Made by a program: the position numbers and the translations under genes. The notes under the pieces were generated by a model. That model was not told the DNA's origin, made no database searches, and was given only the letters and a program-made list of their open reading frames with translations. Positions 33,340 through 41,442 of a DNA stretch of 64,000 nt are shown here, piece by piece; the first letter of the stretch is position 1; each line of letters begins with the position of its first letter. The DNA is from Nakamurella alba (GTDB lineage: Bacteria; Actinomycetota; Actinomycetes; Mycobacteriales; Nakamurellaceae), in the NCBI RefSeq assembly GCF_009707545.1, contig NZ_WLYK01000007.1, forward strand, positions 29,274 through 93,273. The letters run 5' to 3'.

Positions 33340-34404
33340 TCAGGCGGGCTTGACGCCGCGGGTCACCCACGGGTAGTTGCCCGGGCCGACGCCGTACTCC
33401 TCGACCTCGACGAAGCCGGCGTCGCGGAAGATCTGGCCGCGGTCGATGAGGAGCGCGCCGCGCCAGAACGGCTCGCAGCGGTGGTCGGTCTCCCAGTCAA
33501 GGACGACGGATCGGAACAGCGACTCCTGCTGGGTGTACGGGGCGACGTCGCCGATGATCAGCTCGCCGCCCGGTTCCAGCACCCGGAAGGCCTCGCCGAT
33601 GATCTGCTTGGCGACCGGGACCGGGACCTCGTGCAGCAGGATGAAGGCGGCGACCATGTCGAAGGTGCCCTCGTCGTAGGGCAGCTCCTCGGCCGCGGCC
33701 TGGCGCAGGTCCCACTTCCAGCCGTTGCGCGCCGCGATCAGCTTGGCGTGCCGCAGCTCGCTCTCGCCCAGGTCGACGCCGTGGATCTGCGCGTCCGGCC
33801 AGGCGCGCTGCAGCGCGGAGGCCATGCGCCCGGTGCCGACGCCGAGCTCCAGGATGTTGCGATAGGAGTCCTTGCGGCCCTCCTTGGCGGTGACGTAGCG
33901 CTGGTCGGCGAAGCTCTCGCCCGGCTTGACCGCGCCGACACCGCCGGTGGCGAAGAGCAGGTCGTAGATGTAGTCGTGGATCATGAAGCCCATCCGCGGG
34001 TGGCCCTCCCAGCCGCCGGGCGCGAGGTGGAACTCCGTGTCGGTCCAGTACTTCGGTGCCGCGACGGACTCGTCCAGCACGAGAGTGCCGCCGGCGTCGG
34101 CCTGGTCGGCGTACTCGGCCTCGATCGCCGTGACCCCGTCCTCGTAGGCCTCCAGCGCGGCGACGTACTGGTGCTCACCGGAGACCCGCGTGTAGAAGCG
34201 GTCCCAGGCGAAGGCAGCGGAGGGCTCCAGCAGCTCGTAGCCCTTCTTCAGCTTCGCCTGCGTGTTCTCCGGCAGCTCGACGCTCTCCAGGGCGGTGGCC
34301 AGGTCGGCCGCGGCCGCCTTCTGCAGCTCACGCCCGGACCAGCCGGCCATCTCTGCCAGGAAGGCGAAGTGAGCGCGTCCGCGCTGGGTGAGACCTGTCT
34401 TCAT
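33340..34404 (-). CDS. Class I SAM-dependent methyltransferase, first gene of the cluster
   Basis: 354 residues from ATG 34404. The SAM-binding motif I is I-L-E-L-G-V-G-T-G-R near residue 184, followed by an acidic end of strand 2 (G-V-D-L) and motif IV region F-D-M-V-A-A-F-I-L-L-H-E near 250. The N-terminal ~170 residues form a separate helical domain with aromatic segments (F-A-W-D-R-F-Y-T), which may shape the substrate pocket. It is the first gene of the 17-gene minus-strand run and lies downstream of operator site D. A methyltransferase heading a degradation operon is unusual, and the acceptor is unknown. Confidence 0.82.
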   Translation of the reverse strand: MKTGLTQRGRAHFAFLAEMAGWSGRELQKAAAADLATALESVELPENTQAKLKKGYELLEPSAAFAWDRFYTRVSGEHQYVAALEAYEDGVTAIEAEYADQADAGGTLVLDESVAAPKYWTDTEFHLAPGGWEGHPRMGFMIHDYIYDLLFATGGVGAVKPGESFADQRYVTAKEGRKDSYRNILELGVGTGRMASALQRAWPDAQIHGVDLGESELRHAKLIAARNGWKWDLRQAAAEELPYDEGTFDMVAAFILLHEVPVPVAKQIIGEAFRVLEPGGELIIGDVAPYTQQESLFRSVVLDWETDHRCEPFWRGALLIDRGQIFRDAGFVEVEEYGVGPGNYPWVTRGVKPA

Positions 34405-34529
34405 GGATCGACCCTTCTCCACGACCGTGGCCCGGTGTGCCCGGGTTGGTGCTCGGTGCTTGCTGGTGGTGCTGGTCCCGCCGCCCGGCCTCGGTGCCGG
34501 TCGACAGACTTTCCGATTCGTCCGGATTC

Positions 34530-34554
34530 GTTCCCGCCTGTGGAACGCTGTTCC
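34530..34554 (-). promoter_or_regulatory. Triple-half-site operator, site D (main catabolic operon)
   Basis: On the minus strand it reads GGAAC-AGC-GTTCC-ACAGGCG-GGAAC, a perfect match to the consensus geometry. The first pair forms a 15-bp palindrome with one mismatched inner base (34541-34555). It sits 126-150 bases upstream of the methyltransferase start, in the only long gap before that gene. Confidence 0.75.
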
Positions 34555-34586
34555 AAATTTGAGACTGGACCTTCGCGACCGTCAGG

Positions 34587-36035
34587 TCAACGGCTGCGGG
34601 CGAGCGGTAACCCAGACGTAACGTCCGGGGTGACGCCGGTCGCGCCGCCTGCCGGATCGGCGACGACAGCGGCGGCCTGCGCAGCGGTCTCGGCGGCAAC
34701 GAAGCTCAGCCCGAGCGCGGTCAGCAGGCCGTTGCCGGCCAGATATCCGGCCGGACCGTGGCCGGAGATGCCGACGGCGGCGCCGCCGGCCGCGTACAGA
34801 CCCGGGATCGGGGCCCCGGCCCCGTCCAGCACCCGCGCGCCGTCGTCGACCCGCAGGCCGCCCTGGGTGTGGAACAGCGCCGGCTGCACCCGGACGCCGT
34901 ACCAGGGTCCCTGCAGGGGTGCCGCCGGCCAGCCGGTGCGGCCGTGCGGATCGGCCGCACCGCCGGTGACCACGGTGGCCACCTGCTCGAGGGTCGCGGT
35001 GAGTGACCCGGCCGGGACGCCGAGCTGCTCCGCGAGGCCGGCCAGGGTGTCGGCGCTGCGCAGCCCGTTCATCAGCTGCGTCTGCCGGTAGTCCTCGAAC
35101 ACGCTGCAGGCCAGGTGGATCCGTTCGTCGAAGACCACGGCGGCGAAGGCGTCCGGCTGACCGAGCTCGAGCCGGGCGAACTCCGAGTAGCCCTGGGTCT
35201 CGTCGGCGAACCGCTCGCCGTCCCGGTTCACCACCACCCCGCCGAGCATCACGGTGGCCCAGGTGGTCAGCGTGCCGGTGCCGGCGGTCAGCCCGCCGTG
35301 CCCCTGGTACCCGTCCAGGTAGCCGGTGGCCGCTCCCAGCCGCTCGCCGATGCGCAGCGCGTCCCCCCGCGAGTGCTCGCTGCCGTGGTAGACGGCGCCG
35401 GCGATCTCCGGGATGTGCCGCTGCACCAGCTCCTGGTCGGCACCGTAGCCGTTGGTGGCGAGAAGCACCGCACCGCACCCGATCTGCTCGGTGCTGCCGT
35501 CCGGGTACTCCAGCGTCGCGACGGTCACCCCGTCGACCGCCGGGGCGACGTCGACCAGCCGCGCGGGGGCCAGCACGTCGATGCCGGCCTGCTCCACGGC
35601 GTCGGCCAGCATGCCGAGCATCGACGCGCCGGAGCGGCCGGGCACGGTGTGGCAGCGGTGCACGCTGTGCCCCGGGTAGTCGAAGTCGGTGACGAGCTCG
35701 ATGGGCAGACCGATGTCGTCGGCCAGCCACTCGACGAGCCGGGCGCCCACGCCGGCGACCGTCGTGGCCACCACCTCGTCGACGTCGTCGTGCGTCTTGC
35801 GCCGCACGTCGGCCAGGAAGGTCTCCGGGGAGTCGGTGAGACCGGCTTCACGTTGGAAGCGGGAGCCCGGGCCGGGGATCATCGCAGTGGACATCGATGT
35901 GTTGTTGCTGCGCCGGAATGCCGCGCCCGCCTCGACGACGAGCACCGACAGGCCCAGTCCGTGGGCCCGCAGCGCGCCGGCGAGCCCGCCACCCGCGCCC
36001 GCCACCAGCAGATCCGGGCCCTCGTCCGGCTTCAT
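34587..36035 (-). CDS. FAD-dependent flavoprotein, fumarate reductase/ketosteroid dehydrogenase type
   Basis: 482 residues from ATG 36035 with GAGGAG 8 bases upstream. The dinucleotide-binding start is L-V-A-G-A-G-G-G-L-A-G (13-20 glycines) with Glu35 closing the fold. The FAD_binding_2 pattern continues with G-R-S-G-A-S-M near 128, L-A-T-N-G-Y near 195, F-H-T-Q-G-G-L near 390, and the C-terminal G-L-Y-A-A-G-G-A-A-V-G-I-S-G-H-G-P-A-G-Y. There is no signal peptide or heme site. Such soluble flavoproteins reduce or desaturate C=C next to a carbonyl. It is divergent from the hydantoinase across a palindromic region. Confidence 0.85.
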   Translation of the reverse strand: MKPDEGPDLLVAGAGGGLAGALRAHGLGLSVLVVEAGAAFRRSNNTSMSTAMIPGPGSRFQREAGLTDSPETFLADVRRKTHDDVDEVVATTVAGVGARLVEWLADDIGLPIELVTDFDYPGHSVHRCHTVPGRSGASMLGMLADAVEQAGIDVLAPARLVDVAPAVDGVTVATLEYPDGSTEQIGCGAVLLATNGYGADQELVQRHIPEIAGAVYHGSEHSRGDALRIGERLGAATGYLDGYQGHGGLTAGTGTLTTWATVMLGGVVVNRDGERFADETQGYSEFARLELGQPDAFAAVVFDERIHLACSVFEDYRQTQLMNGLRSADTLAGLAEQLGVPAGSLTATLEQVATVVTGGAADPHGRTGWPAAPLQGPWYGVRVQPALFHTQGGLRVDDGARVLDGAGAPIPGLYAAGGAAVGISGHGPAGYLAGNGLLTALGLSFVAAETAAQAAAVVADPAGGATGVTPDVTSGLPLARSR

Positions 36036-36101
36036 CCGTGTTTCTCCTCGGTGTGTGCGGGGGCGGGTGATCCGCCGTTCACTGAGGACAGCTAACCTCC
36101 C

Positions 36102-36146
36102 ATTTGTTACGGCTGTCGAAACAGCGTCCCGCACAGCGTGACAAAT
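36102..36146. promoter_or_regulatory. Nested palindrome between flavoprotein and hydantoinase genes
   Basis: The outer arms ATTTGTTACG (36102-36111) and CGTGACAAAT (36137-36146) match at 9 of 10 positions. Directly inside the left arm lies a perfect hairpin, GCTGT-CGAA-ACAGC (36112-36125). It lies between divergent genes, 67 bases from the flavoprotein start and 53 from the hydantoinase start, so it could control both. It is unrelated in sequence to operator sites A-D. Confidence 0.55.
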
Positions 36147-36198
36147 CGCGCCGATATGGCCCACCATCGACCCCAGATCGCCCCCAGGAGGTAGGAAC

Positions 36199-37695
36199 GT
36201 GTCTGCAGCAGTGAGCCCGGAACCCGCATCGGTCCCGGACACCGTCATCCGCAACGTGCTCGTGGTGCACCACGGCAGCGACGAGCCGGCGGCCGGCGAC
36301 ATCGCCATCTCCGGCGGGGTGATCACGGAGATCGGGCCGGACCTGGCCGCCGGTCCCTCGACCACCGTCGTCGACGGTCGCGGCCGGCTGGCCTTCCCCG
36401 GCGTGGTGGACGCCCACCAGCACTGGGGCATCTACAACCCGCTCGAGGAGGACACCGCGACCGAGTCGCGGGCGGCGGCGCAGGGCGGCGTGACCACCGG
36501 CCTGACCTACTTCCGGTCCGGGCAGTACTACCTCAACAAGGGCGGCGCGTACGCCGACCTGGTGCCCGAGATGCTGTCCCTGGCGCAGGGTCGCGCCCAC
36601 GTGGACTACGCCTTCCACCTGGCACCCATGTCCAAGGAGCACATCTCGGAGATCCCGGCGCTGATCTCCGAGCACGGCATCACGTCGTTCAAGATCTTCA
36701 TGTTCTACGGCAGCCACGGGCTGCACGGCCGGTCGTCCAGCCAGTCCTCGTTCCTGATGATCCCGGAGGACGAGTCGTACGACTACGCCCACTTCGAGTT
36801 CGTCATGCGCGGCATCCAGGCGGCCCGCGAGGCGCTGCCGGCCGATGTCGCGGACCAGGTCTCGCTATCGCTGCACTGCGAGACGGCCGAGATCATGCGC
36901 GCCTACACGAAGATCGTCGAGGAGGACGGCTCGCTGACCGGCCTGGAGGCCTACAGCGCCTCCCGGCCGCCGCATTCCGAGGGACTGGCCGTCACCATCG
37001 CCTCGTACCTGGCGCACGCCACCGGGCTGCCGACGATCAACCTGCTGCACCTGTCCTCGGCGGTGGCCATGGAGGCCGCGATGCTGATGCAGGCGACCTT
37101 CCCGCACGTCGACTTCCGCCGCGAGGTGACCATCGGCCACCTGGTCACCAGCTACGACACCGCGCACGGCGTCGGCGGCAAGGTGAACCCGCCGCTCCGC
37201 TCGTCGGCCGATGTCGAGGCGCTCTGGACGCACGTGCTGGCGGGTGATGTCGACTGGGTCGTCTCCGACCACGCGTGCTGCAAGGCGGAGTCGAAGTTCG
37301 GCGAGGACACCGAGGACGTCTGGCTGGCGAAGTCCGGCTTCGGCGGTACCGAGTACCTGCTGCCGGCCCTGGTCACCGAAGGCTCCAAGCGCGGCCTGTC
37401 CTACGGGAAGATGGCGAAGCTGCTCTCGGCGAACCCGGCGGCCCGGTACGGCCTGCCCACCAAGGGCGCGATCGAGGTCGGCAAGGACGCCGACGTGGTG
37501 CTGGTCGACCCGTCGACCTCCTGGACCGTGCACGCCGCCGACTCCGAGAGCACCCAGGGCTACACGCCTTTCGAGGGCATCCCGATGACCGCCCGGGTCG
37601 ACGACGTCTTCCTCCGCGGCACCCGGATCGTCACCGACGGCGTGGTCGTCGGCGAGCCCGTCGGCCAGTACCTGCACCGCCCCACCGGCCGCTGA
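36199..37695 (+). CDS. Hydantoinase/dihydropyrimidinase-family cyclic amidohydrolase
   Basis: 498 residues from GTG 36199, with AGGAGGT 6-7 bases upstream. All binuclear-metal ligands can be placed: His73 and His75 (D-A-H-Q-H-W), Lys165 for carboxylation (S-F-K-I-F-M-F-Y-G), His226 (L-H-C-E-T), His284 (L-L-H-L-S-S) and Asp357 (S-D-H-A-C-C). The length and order match D-hydantoinase, dihydropyrimidinase and allantoinase. It opens cyclic amides or ureides to carbamoyl or amino acids. It is divergent from the FAD flavoprotein and follows the long catabolic cluster, so a related ring-opening step is likely. Confidence 0.9.
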   Translation: MSAAVSPEPASVPDTVIRNVLVVHHGSDEPAAGDIAISGGVITEIGPDLAAGPSTTVVDGRGRLAFPGVVDAHQHWGIYNPLEEDTATESRAAAQGGVTTGLTYFRSGQYYLNKGGAYADLVPEMLSLAQGRAHVDYAFHLAPMSKEHISEIPALISEHGITSFKIFMFYGSHGLHGRSSSQSSFLMIPEDESYDYAHFEFVMRGIQAAREALPADVADQVSLSLHCETAEIMRAYTKIVEEDGSLTGLEAYSASRPPHSEGLAVTIASYLAHATGLPTINLLHLSSAVAMEAAMLMQATFPHVDFRREVTIGHLVTSYDTAHGVGGKVNPPLRSSADVEALWTHVLAGDVDWVVSDHACCKAESKFGEDTEDVWLAKSGFGGTEYLLPALVTEGSKRGLSYGKMAKLLSANPAARYGLPTKGAIEVGKDADVVLVDPSTSWTVHAADSESTQGYTPFEGIPMTARVDDVFLRGTRIVTDGVVVGEPVGQYLHRPTGR

Positions 37696-37703
37696 CCCTC
37701 CTC

Positions 37704-37835
37704 CCCCCCACCCGTCCCGCGAGGATCAAGATCCTCGACGCGTGTGAAGTTGCGCGAAATGGGACGGGTGGGGCAGGAGTCGCCACTTTCGTGCGCGCTT
37801 GCGAAGAAGATCCTCGCGCCGGGGGCGGGTGGGGG
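37704..37835. repeat. MITE-like interspersed palindromic element, copy 2
   Basis: A 132-bp element in the opposite orientation to 1312-1439. It has the same perfect 10-bp ends, CCCCCACCCG (37704-37713) and CGGGTGGGGG (37826-37835), and the same inner GCGAGGATC / GATCCTCGC pair. Along its central part it keeps long matching stretches with the reverse complement of copy 1. It starts 8 bases after the hydantoinase stop. Confidence 0.8.
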
Positions 37836-37911
37836 CGGGGTGTCGGGGGGAGCACCTAGAGTGCCGGGGTGATCGAGAACTGCGGGGCCGGGCGCCCGGA
37901 CCGGGGCGACC

Positions 37912-38703
37912 GTGCCTGAGGGGCACACGCTGCACCGGCTGGCCCGCGAGCACCGGAAGGTGTTCGGCGGGCAGGTCGTGCACGCCGAGAGTCCGCAGGG
38001 CCGTTTCGATCCGGCATCGATCGACGGGCACACGCTGCACCGGGCCGAGGCCGTCGGCAAGCACCTGTTCCACCACTACAGCGGCGGGCAGGTGCTGCAC
38101 ATCCACCTCGGCCTGTTCGGCAAGTTCACCGCCGGCACCGGCGAACCGCCGGACCCCCGCGGCGCCCTGCGCCTGCGGCTGACCACCGAGGACGCCTGGA
38201 CCGACCTCCGTGGGCCCACCGCCTGCGAGATGGTCGACCCGCTGCAGCTCACCGCGCTGCTCGCCCGGCTGGGACCGGACCCGCTGCGCGCCGATGCCGA
38301 GCCGGATCGTGCGTTCCACCGGATCTCGCGCAGCAGCACGGCGATCGGCGCGCTGCTGATGGACCAGAAGGTGGTCGCCGGGATCGGCAACGTCTACCGG
38401 GCCGAGATCCTCTTCCGGCACGGGGTGAACCCGTTCCGCGCCGGGAAGCTGCTGGATCGCGGGACCTGGGACGCGATGTGGGAGGACCTGGTCGTCCTGA
38501 TGAAGGCCGGGGTGCGGTCCGGCCGGATCGTCACCGTCCGCCCGGAGGACCGGCCGCGCAAGCGCGGCGCGCTGAGCCGGGCCGAGGCGGTCTACGTGTA
38601 CCGGCGCACCGGGTTGCCCTGCCGACTGTGCGGCACGCCGGTCGCCACCGAGGTGATGGTCGGCCGGAACCTCTTCTGGTGCCCCCGCTGCCAGGCCGTC
38701 TGA
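37912..38703 (+). CDS. nei: Fpg/Nei-family DNA glycosylase (endonuclease VIII-like)
   Basis: 263 residues from GTG 37912. The mature N-terminus Pro2-Glu3 (M-P-E-G-H-T-L-H-R) supplies the catalytic proline and glutamate of the family. The helix-two-turn-helix segment D-Q-K-V-V-A-G-I-G-N-V-Y-R-A-E-I-L near 155 is typical, and the C-terminal zinc finger has C-x-x-C (C-R-L-C) and C-x-x-C (C-P-R-C) with R-N-L-F-W between. The E-G-H-T start indicates the Nei rather than the MutM branch. It removes oxidised bases and cleaves the strand by beta/delta-elimination. It is convergent with cspA, with a terminator between. Confidence 0.9.
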   Translation: MPEGHTLHRLAREHRKVFGGQVVHAESPQGRFDPASIDGHTLHRAEAVGKHLFHHYSGGQVLHIHLGLFGKFTAGTGEPPDPRGALRLRLTTEDAWTDLRGPTACEMVDPLQLTALLARLGPDPLRADAEPDRAFHRISRSSTAIGALLMDQKVVAGIGNVYRAEILFRHGVNPFRAGKLLDRGTWDAMWEDLVVLMKAGVRSGRIVTVRPEDRPRKRGALSRAEAVYVYRRTGLPCRLCGTPVATEVMVGRNLFWCPRCQAV

Positions 38704-38722
38704 CGGTCCCGGAAACGCCGGA

Positions 38723-38761
38723 AGCCCCGGTCGCGGTCCGTGTGGACCGGCGACCGGGGCT
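38723..38761. terminator. Bidirectional hairpin terminator between nei and cspA
   Basis: AGCCCCGGTCGC (38723-38734) pairs perfectly with GCGACCGGGGCT (38750-38761). Inside, GGTCC pairs with GGACC around GTGT, giving a 17-bp stem with a one-base bulge. It lies 20 bases from each of the two convergent gene ends. Confidence 0.85.
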
Positions 38762-38780
38762 CCCGATCAGATCAGATGTC

Positions 38781-38984
38781 TCAGACGACGCTGACCGCGG
38801 TGGCCTGCGGGCCCTTGTTGCCCTGGCCGACGGTGTAGGTGACCTTCTGGTTCTCCTCCAGGGTGCGGTAACCCGTGGTCTGGATCTCCGAGTAGTGCAC
38901 GAAGACGTCGGCGCTGCCGTCATCGGGGGTGATGAAGCCGTAGCCCTTCTCCGCGTTGAACCACTTCACAGTTCCCTGTGCCAT
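38781..38984 (-). CDS. cspA: Cold-shock protein, CspA family
   Basis: 67 residues, standard for the family. Start ATG 38984 has AAGGAGA 8 bases upstream. The nucleic-acid-binding RNP motifs are intact: K-G-Y-G-F-I (RNP1) and V-F-V-H-Y (RNP2), after the opening Q-G-T-V-K-W-F-N. It is an OB-fold RNA/DNA chaperone. The long upstream gap fits a structured cold-shock leader. Confidence 0.95.
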   Translation of the reverse strand: MAQGTVKWFNAEKGYGFITPDDGSADVFVHYSEIQTTGYRTLEENQKVTYTVGQGNKGPQATAVSVV

Positions 38985-39351
38985 TGCTGAATCTCCTTGA
39001 GAGATCGATGTCATCCGGGCACCTTGCCCGGAATCGGTAGTTGGCCATCGATGTCGAGGTCTTCGAGATTCATCGGCGCTGCACCCTGGCCCCGGGGGGT
39101 CACGGCGTGTGACACGGAAAAACAAAGAAGAACACGGATCCTGCTGTTCCAACTGTGAACAGTGTCGCACAACCCGCGACGGATGGCGAGGCCGGGCGAT
39201 GGCGCACTGCGACCGGTCGGGTGCGCACCGGCGCCGCGTCGACCTCTGCCTCACCCCACGGTACGCCGCTCCGACGCCCGTACCTGCCGAAACGGCGTGA
39301 CGGGCGGCACAGCGCACCGGGAGCGAGGCCCAGCGGCGCAGGAGCCGGACC
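38985..39351. other. cspA leader/promoter region
   Basis: These 367 bases separate the cspA start from the end of the M13 peptidase gene. They must hold the cspA promoter and probably a long 5' untranslated leader, as in other cold-shock genes. The only palindrome I noticed is CTGTTC (39144-39149) with GAACAG (39157-39162). No gene is supported here. Confidence 0.5.
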
Positions 39352-41283
39352 TCACCAGATCCGCACGCGCTCCGCCGGATCCAGCCACAGTTCGTCGTCC
39401 GGCTGTACGTCGAACGCCGCGTAGAACTCGTCGAGGTTGCGCACCACCTGGTTGCAGCGGAACTCCGGCGGCGAGTGCGGGTCGAGCGCGAGCCGCCGCT
39501 GGACCTCCTCCGGACGGGTCTTCGTCCGCCAGGCCCGGGCCCAGTTGGCGAAGAAGGCCTGCGCCTGGGTCGCGTCCACCGGATCGCCGTCCGGGATGCC
39601 GGCGGCCATCCGCCAGGCCTGGAAGGCGATGCCCAGTCCGCCCAGGTCGCCGATGTTCTCGCCGATGGTCAGGGATCCGTTCACGTGCCGGCCGTCCGCC
39701 CCGGCCGGCGACAGCGCGTCGTACTGCGCGATCAACCGCCCGGTCAGGGCCTCGAAGGCGGCCCGGTCGTCGCCGGTCCACCAGTCCTTGAGCGCACCGG
39801 TGCCGTCGTACTTGGAGCCCTGGTCGTCGAAGCCGTGCCCGATCTCGTGGCCGATGACCGCGCCGATCCCGCCGAAGTTCACCGCGTCCGACGCGGACGG
39901 GTCGAAGAACGGGGCCTGCAGGATCGCCGCCGGGAAGACGATCTCGTTCATCCCGGGGTTGTAGTAGGCGTTGACCGTCTGCGGGGTCATGAACCACTCG
40001 TCGCGGTCCACCTCGGTGCCGAGCTTGTCCTGCTCGCGCGCCCACTCGCCCGCGGTCGACCGGCGGACGTTGCCCAGCAGGTCGTCGGCCGCGATCACCA
40101 GTCCGGCGTAGTCACGGAAGGTGGTGGGATAGCCGATCTTCGGGTTGAACGTGGCCAGCTTGTCCAGCGCCCGTTCCTTGGTGGCCTCGGTCATCCACGG
40201 CAGCGCGACGATGTTGTGCCGGTAGGCCGCCAACAGGTGACCTACCAGCTCGTCCATCCGCTCCTTGGCGGTCGGCGAGAAGTGCTGCTGCACATAGAGT
40301 TCGCCGAGCGCCTCGCCGACCGCGCCCTCGACCAGCGCGACCCCGCGTTTCCACCGCTCGCGCAGCTGCGGGGTGCCGGACAGGGTGCGCCCGTAGAAGT
40401 CGAAGTTCTCCTCGACCAGCGCGGCCGGCCCGTACGGCGCCAGGCTGCGGACCACCTTGAAGGTGAGCCAGTTCTTCCACTGCCCCAGCCGTTCGTCGAC
40501 CAGCAGCGTGCGCAGCACCTCGAAGAAGCCGGGCTGCATCACCTCGACCCGGGACAGCGCCTTCTCGCCCGCGGCGATGCCCTCCCGCCAGGCCGTCCAG
40601 TACTCCGCCGGCAGCAGGTCGGTGAGCTGCTCGTAGGTCATCGGGTTGTGCGTCTGGCTGCGGTCACGGGAGCGCACCCGGTCCCAGTGCCCGGCCGCGA
40701 GATCCGTTTCCAGCGCCATGATGTCGGCGGCAACGTCGGCGGCGTCCGGGATACCGGCCAGGGTCAGCGCCCGCTCGATGTGGCCGACGTAGGCGGTCCG
40801 GATGGCGGCGTACTCGTCGGCCTTGTAGAAGGACTCGTCGGGCAGCCCGAGGCCGCCCTGGTAGAGGTGCGGGAGGTAGTGCTCCGGGTCGTCGGCGTCG
40901 TTGTCCACGGCATAGCCGAAGACGCCGGACACGCCGCCGGTCTGCAGCTCGCCGAGCAGCCGCAGGAAGCCGACCACGTCGGTGAGCGACCGCACCTTCG
41001 CCAGGTCGTCGGCGATCGGCGCGAAGCCGCGCTCCTCGACCGCGGCCACGTCCATGAAGCTGGTCCACAGGTCGCCGATCAGCTGCGACGGGCCGCCGGG
41101 CGCGCCGGGGGCCGCCGCGCACTGCTCGATGATCGTCCGGCAGGCGTCCTCGGCCGCGTCCCGCAGCTCGTGGATCGCTCCGTGGATCGACTGGTCGTCG
41201 GGGATCTCGGTGGATGCCGTCCAGTCCGCGTTGACCGCGGCGAACAGGTCGTCCTGCGGGCGCACGGTGGTGCCCTGGGTCAT
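39352..41283 (-). CDS. M13-family zinc metallopeptidase (PepO/neprilysin-like)
   Basis: 643 residues from ATG 41283 with GAGAGGAG 7-8 bases upstream. The zinc site H-E-I-G-H is at 479-483 and the third ligand Glu542 lies in [24 protein letters not shown] near 440-455 is the family's substrate-binding segment, and C-terminal [11 protein letters not shown] is typical. No signal or membrane anchor is present, unlike mammalian neprilysin, so it is a soluble cytoplasmic endopeptidase for short peptides. It stands alone, with its start 159 bases from the divergent LuxR regulator. Confidence 0.93.
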   Translation of the reverse strand: MTQGTTVRPQDDLFAAVNADWTASTEIPDDQSIHGAIHELRDAAEDACRTIIEQCAAAPGAPGGPSQLIGDLWTSFMDVAAVEERGFAPIADDLAKVRSLTDVVGFLRLLGELQTGGVSGVFGYAVDNDADDPEHYLPHLYQGGLGLPDESFYKADEYAAIRTAYVGHIERALTLAGIPDAADVAADIMALETDLAAGHWDRVRSRDRSQTHNPMTYEQLTDLLPAEYWTAWREGIAAGEKALSRVEVMQPGFFEVLRTLLVDERLGQWKNWLTFKVVRSLAPYGPAALVEENFDFYGRTLSGTPQLRERWKRGVALVEGAVGEALGELYVQQHFSPTAKERMDELVGHLLAAYRHNIVALPWMTEATKERALDKLATFNPKIGYPTTFRDYAGLVIAADDLLGNVRRSTAGEWAREQDKLGTEVDRDEWFMTPQTVNAYYNPGMNEIVFPAAILQAPFFDPSASDAVNFGGIGAVIGHEIGHGFDDQGSKYDGTGALKDWWTGDDRAAFEALTGRLIAQYDALSPAGADGRHVNGSLTIGENIGDLGGLGIAFQAWRMAAGIPDGDPVDATQAQAFFANWARAWRTKTRPEEVQRRLALDPHSPPEFRCNQVVRNLDEFYAAFDVQPDDELWLDPAERVRIW

Positions 41284-41376
41284 GCCGGTGCTCCTCTCGC
41301 TCGGCCCGGAACGTCCACGGGCCGTCCTGTCCGTCACGCTACCGCCGGTCCCGGCGGGGTGAAGCTGACACCGGTG

Positions 41377-41415
41377 GGGCGAGGGGTGACAACCGGGCGG
41401 GCGAGGGGTGACAAC
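41377..41415. promoter_or_regulatory. 17-bp direct repeats upstream of the LuxR regulator
   Basis: GGGCGAGGGGTGACAAC occurs exactly at 41377-41393 and at 41399-41415, a 22-bp period (about two helical turns), with a weaker third copy upstream near 41355. The repeats end 27 bases before the regulator's ATG, in the gap shared with the divergent M13 peptidase. This looks like a binding site for a dimeric or cooperative activator, perhaps the LuxR protein itself. Confidence 0.5.
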
Positions 41416-41442
41416 AGTCGGCTCCATGATCAGGATGTCCTC

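Noticed and set aside
39144..39162. A fifth member of the GGAAC/GTTCC operator family upstream of cspA
   Set aside because: The spacing and half-site sequence do not match the GGAAC-N3-GTTCC-N7-GGAAC pattern, and the neighbouring genes are unrelated to the cluster.
39475..41442. A plus-strand open frame running without stop into the LuxR regulator from far upstream
   Set aside because: It lies opposite the M13 peptidase gene, whose catalytic motifs are clear, and shows no family features. The regulator's own start at 41443 has an RBS and an immediately recognisable AAA domain.
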